Shown piece after piece: positions 41,145-49,783 of a stretch of 64,000 nt of DNA. Source of the stretch: Candidatus Pacearchaeota archaeon. GTDB taxonomy: Archaea; Nanoarchaeota; Nanoarchaeia; Pacearchaeales; GW2011-AR1. The notes beneath the pieces are model-generated. The model was not told the DNA's origin, did no database searches, and saw nothing but the letters and a program-made list of their open reading frames with translations. Numbering within the stretch: position 1 is the first letter of the stretch; every line of letters starts with the position of its first letter. The position numbers and the translations under genes were made by a program. Where the stretch lies: the NCBI GenBank assembly GCA_002686195.1, contig NZAS01000186.1, forward strand, positions 1-64,000, given 5' to 3'.

Positions 41145-41567
41145 ATGCATAACTTCTACAAAACAGCCTACGACCTCGGAGCCCAACAAGCCCTGCAGGA
41201 CCATGGGATAACCAAGGTTTCTGATTTGTCTGACTACGTGGGTACAAGTAACTATATCCCGTATGGAGCACCCGACGAAGAGGGGCCTGGACAACCGGGC
41301 TCTTATAGGGGCGTTCCCATACGCGAGGCGGGTTTTCTGGACAGGTTCCCGCTGTTTGGAAAGAGGCCATATGTCTTACCCGAAAACGTGGATTCGTTGA
41401 GAGAGGCTCTCTCCAAAATTAAAGGTATTGACGTGGCTACGGATGATTGGACCCGAGAGCACGGGGACCCTAATGAACCCGCTGTCGAGTTTGGGCACCT
41501 AGGGTCCGGAGACGACGCTTTAGAGGCAGCGCTAAGCAAGGTTCTGCTGGCGGCTAGGGGGCAGTAA
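41145..41567 (+). CDS. Tag protein 2 (140 aa)
   Basis: Tag MHNFYKTAYDLGAQQALQDH then GITK. Payload is soluble and acidic, with no Gly-zipper: PYGAPDEEGPGQPGSYRGVP, FGKRPYVLPENVDSLREALS, and a helical end. Shows that the tag is not tied to a membrane payload. Confidence 0.55.
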   Translation: MHNFYKTAYDLGAQQALQDHGITKVSDLSDYVGTSNYIPYGAPDEEGPGQPGSYRGVPIREAGFLDRFPLFGKRPYVLPENVDSLREALSKIKGIDVATDDWTREHGDPNEPAVEFGHLGSGDDALEAALSKVLLAARGQ

Positions 41568-41992
41568 TGAACCCCTTCCTCAAACAAGCTTACGACCTCG
41601 GAGCCCAACAAGCCCTGCAGGACTACGGGATAACCAAGGAAGCTGGGTTACCAGCAGCTTTGCAGGCTCGGGTTGTACAAGCTCTGGGAGCTGCAAAAGG
41701 ACTCCCGGGGAAAGCGCGCGACTACCTACAGACCCACCGGGCGGAGCTGCTACCTTCCCTAGTGGGTCTGGGTGCCCTGGGAGGTCTGGCAGGCTTGGGA
41801 TACTCTGGCAGCGCTCAGACGCATGCTCGTAAGCGCCTGCTAGAAAGGCAGGGTAGGGAAGCTGAAGGTATCGGGCTTACGATCGAGAATCTTGAGAGAG
41901 ACATACATAACATTCGGGGAGGGTCTTATTACGACCAAGAGCCTGAGATACCGCAGGGAGATATCCCCCACGAACTTTTAAGCTCTTGGTAA
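41567..41992 (+). CDS. Tag protein 3 (141 aa)
   Basis: Tag MNPFLKQAYDLGAQQALQDY-GITKEA, DNA nearly identical to copies 1-2 from TACGACCTCGG onward. Payload: Ala/Leu helix, hydrophobic LLPSLVGLGALGGLAGLGYS, basic helix, and end EIPQGDIPHELLSSW, matching copy 1's C-terminal motif. Confidence 0.6.
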   Translation: MNPFLKQAYDLGAQQALQDYGITKEAGLPAALQARVVQALGAAKGLPGKARDYLQTHRAELLPSLVGLGALGGLAGLGYSGSAQTHARKRLLERQGREAEGIGLTIENLERDIHNIRGGSYYDQEPEIPQGDIPHELLSSW

Positions 41993-41998
41993 TAACTA

Positions 41999-42217
41999 AT
42001 GCACCCCTTCCAACGACTCAAAAAGGCTCTCCTAAGGTCCAAGGCGGCAGCGCAAAGCGACGCTCCCAACTATCGACCTGCGGAAGAAGCCGGAAAGGCC
42101 TGCGGCACCTGCGTAAACTTCACGCCAACCCCCGAGGGCGACCGGGGACATTGCAAAGCCTACGACTTCACCTGCAAAGCCAGCTATGTCTGTGACGCCT
42201 GGGCCCCCACACAATGA
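41999..42217 (+). CDS. Cys-rich protein with alternative MHPF leader (72 aa)
   Basis: Begins MHPFQRLKKALLRSKAAA, a second N-terminal class shared with 44285 and 59389, not the main tag. Then CGTCVNFTP, GHCKAYDFTCKASYVCDAW: five Cys with spacing like HiPIP-like/metal-binding small proteins. Overlaps the next gene by 4 bases. Confidence 0.6.
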   Translation: MHPFQRLKKALLRSKAAAQSDAPNYRPAEEAGKACGTCVNFTPTPEGDRGHCKAYDFTCKASYVCDAWAPTQ

Positions 42218-42567
42218 ACCACTTCTACAAAACAGCCTACGACGCTGGCGTAAACCAAGCCCTTCAGGACCATGGCCTCCGTAAAAAAGGCCAGCTACAA
42301 GCCGTTGAGTCTGTTGGCCAATTAATGGCAGGTGCGGGCGGGTTCCTAAAAAAGCTCACCAGTCCTCGTACTCACCCCACCAGAGACCTTACCCGGATGC
42401 AGCGCTGGCTTAGGGCTCGGTTGGTGGGACCTCAGGGACGACCCGACAGTTTGACTGCAATGCGCGAAGCAACTGACAAAGCCAAGCGGCTTGAGGGGCT
42501 AGGCGCGGAGACGATGAGATCCCCGCGAGCAGGCTCTGTGAATCAAGCTCTTGAGGTGATTCTATGA
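42214..42567 (+). CDS. Tag protein 4 (117 aa)
   Basis: Tag MNHFYKTAYDAGVNQALQDH-GLRKK. Basic helical payload (LMAGAGGFLKKLTSPR, DLTRMQRWLRARL), with only a short Gly stretch. ATGA coupling both sides. Confidence 0.55.
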   Translation: MNHFYKTAYDAGVNQALQDHGLRKKGQLQAVESVGQLMAGAGGFLKKLTSPRTHPTRDLTRMQRWLRARLVGPQGRPDSLTAMREATDKAKRLEGLGAETMRSPRAGSVNQALEVIL

Positions 42568-43139
42568 ACAACTTCTACAAAACAGCCTACGACGCTGGCG
42601 TAGACCAAGCCCTTCAGGACCACTACGTAAAACTTTCATCGCTGAAATCCCTCCTTTCAAAAGGGTTAGACGCGGTGGGCCCAAGAGCCCAAGTATCTCT
42701 GATGGGAGCGGCATCCGGGGCTTTGGGGGGTTTTGTGCCCACACCCGATTTTGATCTGGAGGGTGCGCATCGTAGGGCGCTGAAAAACCCCAAGGTCCTT
42801 TTTCGAGTAGACGACACAACAACCACTTATAGTCCTTTGAAGGGTATAGGGGGCGCGCTGTTGGGTGCGTCGGTGGGGCGTTATGCCGGTGGCATTGGGA
42901 AGTTGCACTCTCTGTTGAACCCAAAGGCCCTCCTCAAGCCGCTTGAAGCAGCGCACGAGGCAGCTCTAGGAGAGGTGATTAGCAAAAGTATCGCTAAGCA
43001 TATGGGGGAGCTTAGCGCCGTGGCAGGGGATGTCGCCGCAACGCAAAGAGTGGCGAAGGACTTCGCAAATCCTGGGTGGAAGGATTTCGCTGTCAACGCA
43101 CGTAACTACGCTAAAGAGCTTAGTAGGAGCGTAGGGTGA
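42564..43139 (+). CDS. Tag protein 5 (191 aa)
   Basis: Tag MNNFYKTAYDAGVDQALQDH then a divergent YVKLSS. Payload has two Gly-rich hydrophobic segments (VSLMGAASGALGGFV; GIGGALLGASVGRYAGGIG) with a soluble loop between and a long C-terminal helix (HEAALGEVISKSIAKHMGEL). Confidence 0.6.
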   Translation: MNNFYKTAYDAGVDQALQDHYVKLSSLKSLLSKGLDAVGPRAQVSLMGAASGALGGFVPTPDFDLEGAHRRALKNPKVLFRVDDTTTTYSPLKGIGGALLGASVGRYAGGIGKLHSLLNPKALLKPLEAAHEAALGEVISKSIAKHMGELSAVAGDVAATQRVAKDFANPGWKDFAVNARNYAKELSRSVG

Positions 43140-43669
43140 ACAACTTCTACAAAACAGCCTACGACGCTGGCGTAGACCAAGCCCTTCAAGACTACGGTCT
43201 GGAGAAAGAGGCCATTGTGCAGCACCTTGCGCGAGGAGCCGTTGGCGCGGGCATGGGCGCTATGACTGCCGGTGAGGGCAATAGAGGCATGGGCGCCTTG
43301 GTAGGCGGCGTAGCGGGACTCGCGGCAGGCGGTGCGGGGTCTCGAGCCTTTGGAAAATCAGACGTATATCGCCAGGCGGAAATGGCGGGTATCGGCGGCA
43401 GGGGTGCCCGAAAAGTGCGGCAGGGCTTCCTAAACACGGCGAGAAAAGCTAGCCGGGAGGGTACCAAACTAAACCCGGCTACCCAGAACATGGCGGATCT
43501 AAGCCGACGCTATCGCACAGCATCAATCAACTACAAACTGGCGCCCATGGCAGCAGCAGGCGTCGGGGCGGGCTTGGCGACACGCGGCGTTGCGTCATTA
43601 GCGGCACCTCCGCAGCAGCAGTACCCACAGTACAACCAGTACCAGACCCCTTATTACGGAAGGAGGTGA
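43136..43669 (+). CDS. Tag protein 6 (177 aa)
   Basis: Tag MNNFYKTAYDAGVDQALQDY-GLEKEA (GTG start). Strong Gly-zipper at ~32-70 (GAVGAGMGAMTAGEGN, GALVGGVAGLAAGGAG), basic middle, second short Gly segment, and a Gln/Tyr/Pro-rich tail (PPQQQYPQYNQYQ). Confidence 0.6.
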   Translation: MNNFYKTAYDAGVDQALQDYGLEKEAIVQHLARGAVGAGMGAMTAGEGNRGMGALVGGVAGLAAGGAGSRAFGKSDVYRQAEMAGIGGRGARKVRQGFLNTARKASREGTKLNPATQNMADLSRRYRTASINYKLAPMAAAGVGAGLATRGVASLAAPPQQQYPQYNQYQTPYYGRR

Positions 43670-43674
43670 GGCAA

Positions 43675-44223
43675 ATGACCAAATCTGAAAAGATAGCCCA
43701 GTTGGCCTACGACGCAGGCGTTCGCAGCGCTTACAGCGATTACGGCCTTCAACTCCGTCCGGTTGAGCCCACGGTAAAGTCGGCGCAGCCCAATGAAGAC
43801 ATGATACGCCAGCTTTACTTGGCGGAAGCTGCGCGCGCAATGGGTGATGAGGGACAGCTCAGCTTCGGCGGGTTAGGCCCCGGAGACCAGGACCTTATAA
43901 GCGCCCGCGCGCAGCAACTGCAGCAACAGCGACCTGACATGATCTCTGGTGAGGGCCCTTTTTACGACGTAAACCGCGAACCCATGGTTGAGCGCGTTGA
44001 GCCAGAGGCCGAGGCGGGCCCTGCGGAACAGGCGGAACTGCAGCAGCAAGGTGCGTCGCCTGCAGCGGAAGCAGCGCCCGTGGAGTCCATCCCCCAAGAC
44101 ACCTCCATACAGGAGATGATACAGGGGTATTACAACCAGCTTATTGCCGCTGGCTATGCCCCGCAACAAGCGGAGCAGATAGTCATGCAGCAGTTACAGC
44201 AGCAGCAAATGCAAGCTCAGTGA
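43675..44223 (+). CDS. Tag-related protein 7, Gln-rich (182 aa)
   Basis: Start at ATG 43675 after AAGGAGGTGAGGCAA. Shortened tag KIAQLAYDAGVRSAYSDYG. No membrane segment; acidic and Gln-rich, ending in a UBA-like helical patch IQGYYNQLIAAGYAPQQAEQ. Likely a linker or partner-binding protein. Confidence 0.55.
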   Translation: MTKSEKIAQLAYDAGVRSAYSDYGLQLRPVEPTVKSAQPNEDMIRQLYLAEAARAMGDEGQLSFGGLGPGDQDLISARAQQLQQQRPDMISGEGPFYDVNREPMVERVEPEAEAGPAEQAELQQQGASPAAEAAPVESIPQDTSIQEMIQGYYNQLIAAGYAPQQAEQIVMQQLQQQQMQAQ

Positions 44224-44284
44224 TATTGGCAACCTACACCACGCGGACTAGTATTACTGCGTATTGAAGCCGGAGTTTTAGACC

Positions 44285-44515
44285 ATGCACTCTTTTGATC
44301 GGTTGAAGTTGGCGCTGGTTGGGTTAACCAAGATGTCCAAAGGGACCCCGGTGAATCGGAAGACGCTTATCCCTCCCATTAGCGAGAAGGCAGTAAAAGT
44401 CCAACAGAAGCGAGTTAGAGAGGCTGACCCTAAGACTAAGGCGAAATTTATAGTCGATGTGCAAGGGCAAAACGTTAAAGGTAGAGGCCCCCAAGAAACG
44501 GAGTACACCGGATAA
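44285..44515 (+). CDS. Basic protein with MHSF leader (76 aa)
   Basis: MHSFDRLKLALVGLTKMSKG resembles the MHPF leader class. Rest is basic and polar (SEKAVKVQQKRVREADPKTK). A 61-base gap before it contains possible promoter sequence (TTGGCA...TAGTATTACTG). Confidence 0.5.
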   Translation: MHSFDRLKLALVGLTKMSKGTPVNRKTLIPPISEKAVKVQQKRVREADPKTKAKFIVDVQGQNVKGRGPQETEYTG

Positions 44516-44952
44516 TGACCCTAAACGACTTCCATAAACAGGCCTACACCGCAGGCACCAATCAGGCTCTGACGGACTTTGGGTTTACCAAACAAGCCAT
44601 CGCAATGAGCCCCGCAACGCAAAGGTTGCTCGGAACCATACTTGGTGGCGGTGCCGGCGCGGTGGGCGGTGGGCTGGGCACTGACAGCGGCCGCGGGGCG
44701 GTGATGGGTGGCCTTGCGGGAGCTCTGACAGGGCGAGCAGGAGCGGGGGCCCTAGCCAAGGCGTTATCGGGGTTGGGCGGTGGTGCGTATGCCTTTCCCG
44801 CCACGGGGTTGACCGGTTTGGCCTTGGGCGCAGGGGCGCTAGGCGGAACAGTGGGCAAGGCTGGCTTGGACAGCGTTGAGCGCACCATGAACGCTCTTGG
44901 AGATTCCGTACACGGAAACTTGTTACGGGGGATATCTGAGGATCGGGAATGA
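44515..44952 (+). CDS. Tag protein 8 (145 aa)
   Basis: Tag variant MTLNDFHKQAYTAGTNQALT-DFGFTKQA. Payload is one continuous Gly/Ala zipper: LGTILGGGAGAVGGGLG, GAVMGGLAGALTGRAGAGAL, GLTGLALGAGALGGTVG, then a short amphipathic end. Resembles pore-like or membrane-spanning proteins. Confidence 0.6.
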   Translation: MTLNDFHKQAYTAGTNQALTDFGFTKQAIAMSPATQRLLGTILGGGAGAVGGGLGTDSGRGAVMGGLAGALTGRAGAGALAKALSGLGGGAYAFPATGLTGLALGAGALGGTVGKAGLDSVERTMNALGDSVHGNLLRGISEDRE

Positions 44953-45275
44953 CCCTCACCGACTTCCATAAACAAGCCTACACCGCAGGCACCAACCAGG
45001 CGCTGACGGACTTTGGGTTTGCGAAGGAAGCCGGCGGGGTGTCCCGCATACTGCTCGGAGCCTTGCTGGGAGGCGGTACCGGCGCACTTACTGCCGGAGA
45101 GCTGATGGGCGGTAGTGACCGGAGCGTACGCGCGGGAGGTCTTTCGGGTGCCGCTTTGGGAGCGCTTTTGGCGTCGCCATTGGGCCGTAGCCTGGAGACC
45201 GCTTATTTGCCCTTGGCCACTGCTGCAGGCGGGGGCTTGATAGGCGCTGGCATAGATTACGGAAGGACACCATGA
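44949..45275 (+). CDS. Tag protein 9 (108 aa)
   Basis: Tag MTLTDFHKQAYTAGTNQALT-DFGFAKEA. Gly-zipper payload: LLGALLGGGTGALTAGEL, GGLSGAALGALLASPLG, LATAAGGGLIGAGIDY. Shorter relative of copy 8. Confidence 0.6.
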   Translation: MTLTDFHKQAYTAGTNQALTDFGFAKEAGGVSRILLGALLGGGTGALTAGELMGGSDRSVRAGGLSGAALGALLASPLGRSLETAYLPLATAAGGGLIGAGIDYGRTP

Positions 45276-45634
45276 CCCTCACCGACTTCCAAAAACAGGC
45301 CTACACCGCCGGAGCCCAACAGGCGCTGGTGGACTTTGGCGTCGCTAAAACCGCCGAAGAAGAAGCACCGCAGGACTATCGGGCAATTGCCCTGAGGGCT
45401 CAGAAAAGGCAGAAAGCCCTGCAGAACATACTGCTCTCGACGCTGGGGGGCGGAGCACTCGTAGGCGGTGCAGGCCTCATAGTGCCCCAGCTCCAGTTTA
45501 AGGGAAACCCCCTCACGGATGACGACCCACATTGGCGGGATTTTTCTTCCTTCGTCCATGGAACCACAGGGGCCATAGGCGGAGCGGGCCTAGGTGCGGG
45601 GCTGTCGCTTCTTGCCAACTACAAGGACTTATAG
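45272..45634 (+). CDS. Tag protein 10 (120 aa)
   Basis: Tag MTLTDFQKQAYTAGAQQALV-DFGVAKTAEEEA. Hydrophobic part ILLSTLGGGALVGGAGLIV and C-terminal GAIGGAGLGAGLSLLANY flank a soluble loop. The tag DNA is almost identical to copy 11 for ~65 bases, then the genes diverge. Confidence 0.6.
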   Translation: MTLTDFQKQAYTAGAQQALVDFGVAKTAEEEAPQDYRAIALRAQKRQKALQNILLSTLGGGALVGGAGLIVPQLQFKGNPLTDDDPHWRDFSSFVHGTTGAIGGAGLGAGLSLLANYKDL

Positions 45635-45636
45635 GA

Positions 45637-46338
45637 ATGACCCTCACGGACTTCCATAAACAAGCCTACACCGCCGGAGCCCAACAGGCGCTGGTGGACT
45701 TTGGCGTCGCTAAAACCGCCGAAGAAGAAGCTGTGAGCCATGACGATGTCATGGACACGTTTGTGCCCAGTCACATGTTGAGTAGGGGGGCGGTGGGCGG
45801 TGGGCTGGGCGCGTTGCTGGGTGGAGTGGTGGCGCACCGCGCACTACGCGACAACGAAGGCGGCGCAAGCTGGGGCCAACTAGGAAAGGGGTCGCTAGCA
45901 GGCTTGATGGCGGGCTTGCTGGCGGGTCAGATCAGCGGGGCTCATAAAGGTAACCAGGCCCGCAACCAGTACGCGAGGTATGTTGACGAGCGCAAGGGGT
46001 ACGGCCGGGAAGAGGCTCTTGCAAGGTTCAAGGCCCGATTGCTGGAGGACAGTCCGACCCTGGCGAGCACCGTGGGCAGACGAGCGGGCGGCTGGGGAGT
46101 GGTAGGAGGGTTGATGGGAGGATTGGGGTCGCTGGCCCTGCAGCCCAGCGCTCAGAAGCCCGACTGGGAAGAAGCAGCGCGAACGGCGCTGATGGGCGGC
46201 GGCGCCGGAGCTCTGTTTGGCGGAGCCACGGGTGCGTTGCGGCACCCTTTCAGGGCGAACGACTACAAGGCGGACGCGCGTACGATGCTGCGCAACTATC
46301 CGGTGATCGCTGACGAGGTCGAGGGCGTCAACAAGTGA
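45637..46338 (+). CDS. Tag protein 11 (233 aa)
   Basis: Start at ATG 45637. Tag as copy 10 with TAEEEAV. Two internal membrane-type repeats: GGGLGALLGGVVAHRALRDN + WGQLGKGSLAGLMAGLLAGQ and WEEAARTALMGGGAGALFGG. Paralogue of tag protein 12. Confidence 0.6.
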   Translation: MTLTDFHKQAYTAGAQQALVDFGVAKTAEEEAVSHDDVMDTFVPSHMLSRGAVGGGLGALLGGVVAHRALRDNEGGASWGQLGKGSLAGLMAGLLAGQISGAHKGNQARNQYARYVDERKGYGREEALARFKARLLEDSPTLASTVGRRAGGWGVVGGLMGGLGSLALQPSAQKPDWEEAARTALMGGGAGALFGGATGALRHPFRANDYKADARTMLRNYPVIADEVEGVNK

Positions 46339-47153
46339 CCCTCACGGACTTCCATAAACAAGCCTACACCGCCGGAGCCCAACAGGCTCTCACAGAGGTT
46401 GGACTGGTTAAGAATGCGATTCTTCTGGGAACACATCCTCCAGGACTCTCGGAGGAAGACGTGGACGAGAGCCGCATGGCGCTAGCGCGGATAGATAGGC
46501 CGGATGCACCACACCCGGACGACTTTGTACCTGCGCACATGGCGTTGCGCGGTACTTTTGGAGGTTTGGCAGGCGGCGCCCTGGGAGGTCTTTTCGGTCT
46601 CAGGCAGAGCGCCCTGAGCAACCCCGGCGCAGATCTTGACTGGGGACAAGCGGGCAGGTCTGCCTTGTTAGGGACTTTGTTGGGTGGGGGCGCCGGCTTG
46701 GTCAGCGGTTATCGCAGCGGTGATCAGCAAAGGGACGATTACGAAACGTACGCGGCGCGGCGCGCCCTCGAAGGTAAGGAGTCGGCAAGAGCCGCATTGA
46801 TCGAAGAGTTGAAAGCCCGGCATCCGCTTCCTTCTAGGCAGCGTGACATAGCCACCCGAGCGCTAGGGACGGGCCTTATCGTAAGTGCCCTTGCAGGGAC
46901 AAGAGCCGCGGCTGCTCAAAAGCGCGAGGGGCGCATGTCCCTTGATTGGGGTGAACTTCTCCCGTGGGTTGCGGGGGGTGGTGCTTTGGGAGCGCTGGTT
47001 GGCGGGGGACTGGAAGCTTCGCCGTTTGGCACCTCCGACCGTAAAAACCGCAGCAACCTTTTGAAAGAACTTAGGGCCAAGCAGCCTGACTTGTTTGAAC
47101 AAATGGCCCAGAGCCGTGCGGGGCTTGACCACTACGGACGCATATACGAATGA
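46335..47153 (+). CDS. Tag protein 12 (272 aa)
   Basis: GTG start (GTGA overlap). Tag MTLTDFHKQAYTAGAQQALT-EVGLVKNA. Paralogue of copy 11: VPAHMALRGTFGGLAGGALG, WGQAGRSALLGTLLGGGAGL and LDWGELLPWVAGGGALGALV match its repeats. Longest Gly-zipper member after the 287-aa copy. Confidence 0.6.
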   Translation: MTLTDFHKQAYTAGAQQALTEVGLVKNAILLGTHPPGLSEEDVDESRMALARIDRPDAPHPDDFVPAHMALRGTFGGLAGGALGGLFGLRQSALSNPGADLDWGQAGRSALLGTLLGGGAGLVSGYRSGDQQRDDYETYAARRALEGKESARAALIEELKARHPLPSRQRDIATRALGTGLIVSALAGTRAAAAQKREGRMSLDWGELLPWVAGGGALGALVGGGLEASPFGTSDRKNRSNLLKELRAKQPDLFEQMAQSRAGLDHYGRIYE

Positions 47154-47575
47154 CCCTCACCGACTTCCAAAAACGCGCGCATGACCACGGCGTAAACAGG
47201 GCCCTCGAGGACTTCGGTATAAACAAGCTCGCACAGGGCCAGTATCAATACACCCCTGAAGAGGTAGCCCAGCTTCAGGCTATGTACGCACAGCAGCAAC
47301 AACAATACGGCCACGACGGGTCCGTGCAGTACTTGATGGACTCTCCCGGATACATACCTCCGTCGCAGCCTCAGGAGAGTAAATTCCGGACAGCGTTGCG
47401 GGCAGGCCCTGCGCTGGGAGCCGTAATAGGCGGCGTTGCGGGCTTAAAGCATCCGTTCAGCAGAGCCCATAGACTACTGTCGCCGCTGTTGGGGGCGAGC
47501 GCCGGTGCGGGTATGGGTTGGTTGCCGGATGTGTTTGCCACCGGAGCGGAGTCGGTAAAGGATTTAACGGCGTGA
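47150..47575 (+). CDS. Tag protein 13 (141 aa)
   Basis: Tag variant MTLTDFQKRAHDHGVNRALE-DFGINKLA. Gln-rich middle (QLQAMYAQQQQQYGHDG), then GPALGAVIGGVAGL and a final Gly-rich segment LLGASAGAGMGWLPD. Confidence 0.55.
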   Translation: MTLTDFQKRAHDHGVNRALEDFGINKLAQGQYQYTPEEVAQLQAMYAQQQQQYGHDGSVQYLMDSPGYIPPSQPQESKFRTALRAGPALGAVIGGVAGLKHPFSRAHRLLSPLLGASAGAGMGWLPDVFATGAESVKDLTA

Positions 47576-48063
47576 ACAACTTCTTAAAAACCGCCTACAC
47601 CGCTGGAGCCCAACAGACGCTGGTGGACTTTGGCGTTACTAAGAAAGCGGGTCTGCCGGCCATGATACGCGCTAAAGGCAAACAAGCTGCAGGCGCTGCG
47701 TTGACGGGATTACGGGGTTTAGGTGTCCTTAGCGTTCCGGCTTTAGGTGCGACGGCAGGGTATATGGCTGCACCTGAGGACGCCAAAGGTGTTGGCGCTA
47801 CTGTGGGAGGCGTCCTTAGCCTACTGACCATGCTGCCGGCGTTGCAGGCCGGGCATTTGGCGCATGGGGCGATTCTAGGCCCGGCTAGTACCCTTTTTCA
47901 CGGACAGCGGGCCATACGCCCTACAAGACTTCGTAGTGCTTTAGCGGAGCTAGGGGGCCAGGCCGCTTCTTATCCGATGCCGGTTGCTAGCGGCTTACTA
48001 GGGGGTATTACAGCCGACATGTACGCGCACAACACCCGGTCTCTGGGTAAAGATAAACCATGA
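47572..48063 (+). CDS. Tag protein 14 (163 aa)
   Basis: GTG 47572 inside the upstream stop. Tag NNFLKTAYTAGAQQTLVDFG-VTKKA. Payload: Ala-rich helix, VLSVPALGATAGYMAA, VGGVLSLLTMLPALQAGHLA, MPVASGLLGGITADMY; membrane-type. Confidence 0.6.
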   Translation: MNNFLKTAYTAGAQQTLVDFGVTKKAGLPAMIRAKGKQAAGAALTGLRGLGVLSVPALGATAGYMAAPEDAKGVGATVGGVLSLLTMLPALQAGHLAHGAILGPASTLFHGQRAIRPTRLRSALAELGGQAASYPMPVASGLLGGITADMYAHNTRSLGKDKP

Positions 48064-48479
48064 ACAACTTCTTAAAAACCGCTTACACCGCCGGAGCCCA
48101 ACAGGCGCTGGTGGACTTTGGTGTTGAGAAGACGGCCTTGAGTCCGGCTAGCGTAAAGGCGCTGTTAGGCAGTGTGGCCGGTAATAAGGCTGTGCGCACG
48201 GGTGCGTTGTGGGGTGGTCGAGGATTGGGACTCGGCGCTACCGGCCTTGTTGGCGCCGATCTATACGGTCGTCTTATGGACCGTATAGAGGATGAAGATC
48301 TAAACGACGCACCAATGGCTAATATTAGCTGGAAGCACCTCGACCCCGGTGTCCTCAGGCAGCACATAGCCGACGTCATCGGACAAGATGCAAAGAGCCG
48401 ATACCTAGACAATCAACCTGAGTACGATAGCGCTCTTGATCGCTTTGAAGAGGCGCTGATCGGCGGTGAGACCCCATGA
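48060..48479 (+). CDS. Tag protein 15 (139 aa)
   Basis: Tag MNNFLKTAYTAGAQQALVDF-GVEKTA. Gly-rich GALWGGRGLGLGATGLVGAD followed by a soluble acidic half (LDPGVLRQHIADVIGQDA). Same tag DNA as copies 14 and 16. Confidence 0.55.
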   Translation: MNNFLKTAYTAGAQQALVDFGVEKTALSPASVKALLGSVAGNKAVRTGALWGGRGLGLGATGLVGADLYGRLMDRIEDEDLNDAPMANISWKHLDPGVLRQHIADVIGQDAKSRYLDNQPEYDSALDRFEEALIGGETP

Positions 48480-48913
48480 ACAACTTCTTAAAAACCGCCT
48501 ACACCGCTGGAGCCCAACAGGCGCTGGTGGACTTTGGTGTTGAAAAACAGGCTAGCGTGCTTCTCAGGAACGCCCTCATGGGCGGCGCTCTGGGAACTGG
48601 CGCGGGCGCTTTGGGCGCAGGCGAGGACCACCGCGCATCCGGGGCCTTGCTGGGAGGTCTGACAGGCGCGCTGGCAGGCGGCGTTGGCGGCAAATTGCTG
48701 CATGAGCTACCCGGGGTGCTCAGGGGCAAGCTCCCGGAATTGGCCGAAAACGCCACAAGGACTGAGCGCCTCAAGCACTTTTTGAGTAAACAACTGGGCA
48801 CTGCCCCGACAATGGCCCGCGCAGCGGAGTCTGCGCTCCCAGCAGCGCTTGCACCGGGCGCAGCGGTGTTGCCTGCGTACTTGATGGCAGATAACTTGGC
48901 GGGTGAAGTGTAG
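48476..48913 (+). CDS. Tag protein 16 (145 aa)
   Basis: Tag MNNFLKTAYTAGAQQALVDF-GVEKQA. Gly-zipper ALMGGALGTGAGALGAGE, GALLGGLTGALAGGVGG, then basic helix and hydrophobic end ALAPGAAVLPAYLMADNLAG. Confidence 0.6.
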   Translation: MNNFLKTAYTAGAQQALVDFGVEKQASVLLRNALMGGALGTGAGALGAGEDHRASGALLGGLTGALAGGVGGKLLHELPGVLRGKLPELAENATRTERLKHFLSKQLGTAPTMARAAESALPAALAPGAAVLPAYLMADNLAGEV

Positions 48914-48915
48914 GA

Positions 48916-49779
48916 ATGGACACTTTTTACAAGACTGCTTACGACGCTGGGACCACCCAGGCGTTGGTGGACTTCGGCTTGGTGGATCCGAGCGGTCTGT
49001 CCCGGGAGAAGCAGGCCAACCTGAGAATTTTAGAAGCTATACGGGCTAAGCGGCAGGCTCTCAATGAGGCTGCAGGCCGATTTGCTCCGTCTTTGTCAAA
49101 ACCCCTACACAGCGTTTCAGATGTGGGTACTTATGTCCGTGCTGCGGGGCGAGAAGGGGCAGCCACGACTAAGGCTCTTGCCGCAGAGAAAGCACGGAGG
49201 GCAAAGGAGTGGGCCCTACAACAAGCCCGGGACGCTGCGGATGCGGCAGCGCAAACTGGCGCGGGAAAAGTAGTAAGTGACGTTGCGGCAAGCGGCAAAA
49301 AAGCACTCACAGCTGCCGAAGAACTTGCCGCCAACCCTGAGGTATTGGCCATACCCGCAAGCGGTCTTCTGGGCTATGGCGTAGGCAGCGACGTGGGTGA
49401 CGGGGCGCTCGGCGGCATTGTTGGAGGTGCCGCAGGCGTACTCGGGGGAGTTGGAGGCGTAAAGGCGTTGCAGCGTCTACGGGCCGCTAAAGCATTGGAA
49501 GCAGCCACGGGCCTTGGCCTTGGCGGCAAGCTTGGCCTGGGCATAACTGCAGGGACGGTACCTCTGTCCGCTCTGGCAGGCCGTGGGGTAGGGAGTTTGA
49601 AAGAGTCTTCCGACAAAACAGCGGGTCTCGGACGTCTCCTCAAAGCACTGAACAAGCCTCTGGATAAAGCCATTACCATCCCGGTAACGCCGCTGACTCT
49701 GGCACTGGGTGTTTCTGCACCTACGACAGCGCTGACGATGCTTGGAGTGGTCAAGGCCCGAGAGGCCTTACAGGACTAA
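48916..49779 (+). CDS. Tag protein 17 (287 aa)
   Basis: Tag MDTFYKTAYDAGTTQALVDF-GLVD. Longest member: Ala-rich coiled helix (ATTKALAAEKARRAKEWALQ), central Gly segment DGALGGIVGGAAGVLGGVGG, LGLGGKLGLGITAGTVPLSA, and hydrophobic PVTPLTLALGVSAPTTAL near the end. Confidence 0.6.
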   Translation: MDTFYKTAYDAGTTQALVDFGLVDPSGLSREKQANLRILEAIRAKRQALNEAAGRFAPSLSKPLHSVSDVGTYVRAAGREGAATTKALAAEKARRAKEWALQQARDAADAAAQTGAGKVVSDVAASGKKALTAAEELAANPEVLAIPASGLLGYGVGSDVGDGALGGIVGGAAGVLGGVGGVKALQRLRAAKALEAATGLGLGGKLGLGITAGTVPLSALAGRGVGSLKESSDKTAGLGRLLKALNKPLDKAITIPVTPLTLALGVSAPTTALTMLGVVKAREALQD

Positions 49780-49783
49780 CGAC

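Noticed and set aside
42623..42826. Antisense frames opposite the Gly-zipper genes
   Set aside because: They are Pro/Ala/Ser-rich mirror images of Gly/Ala codons and lack start signals.
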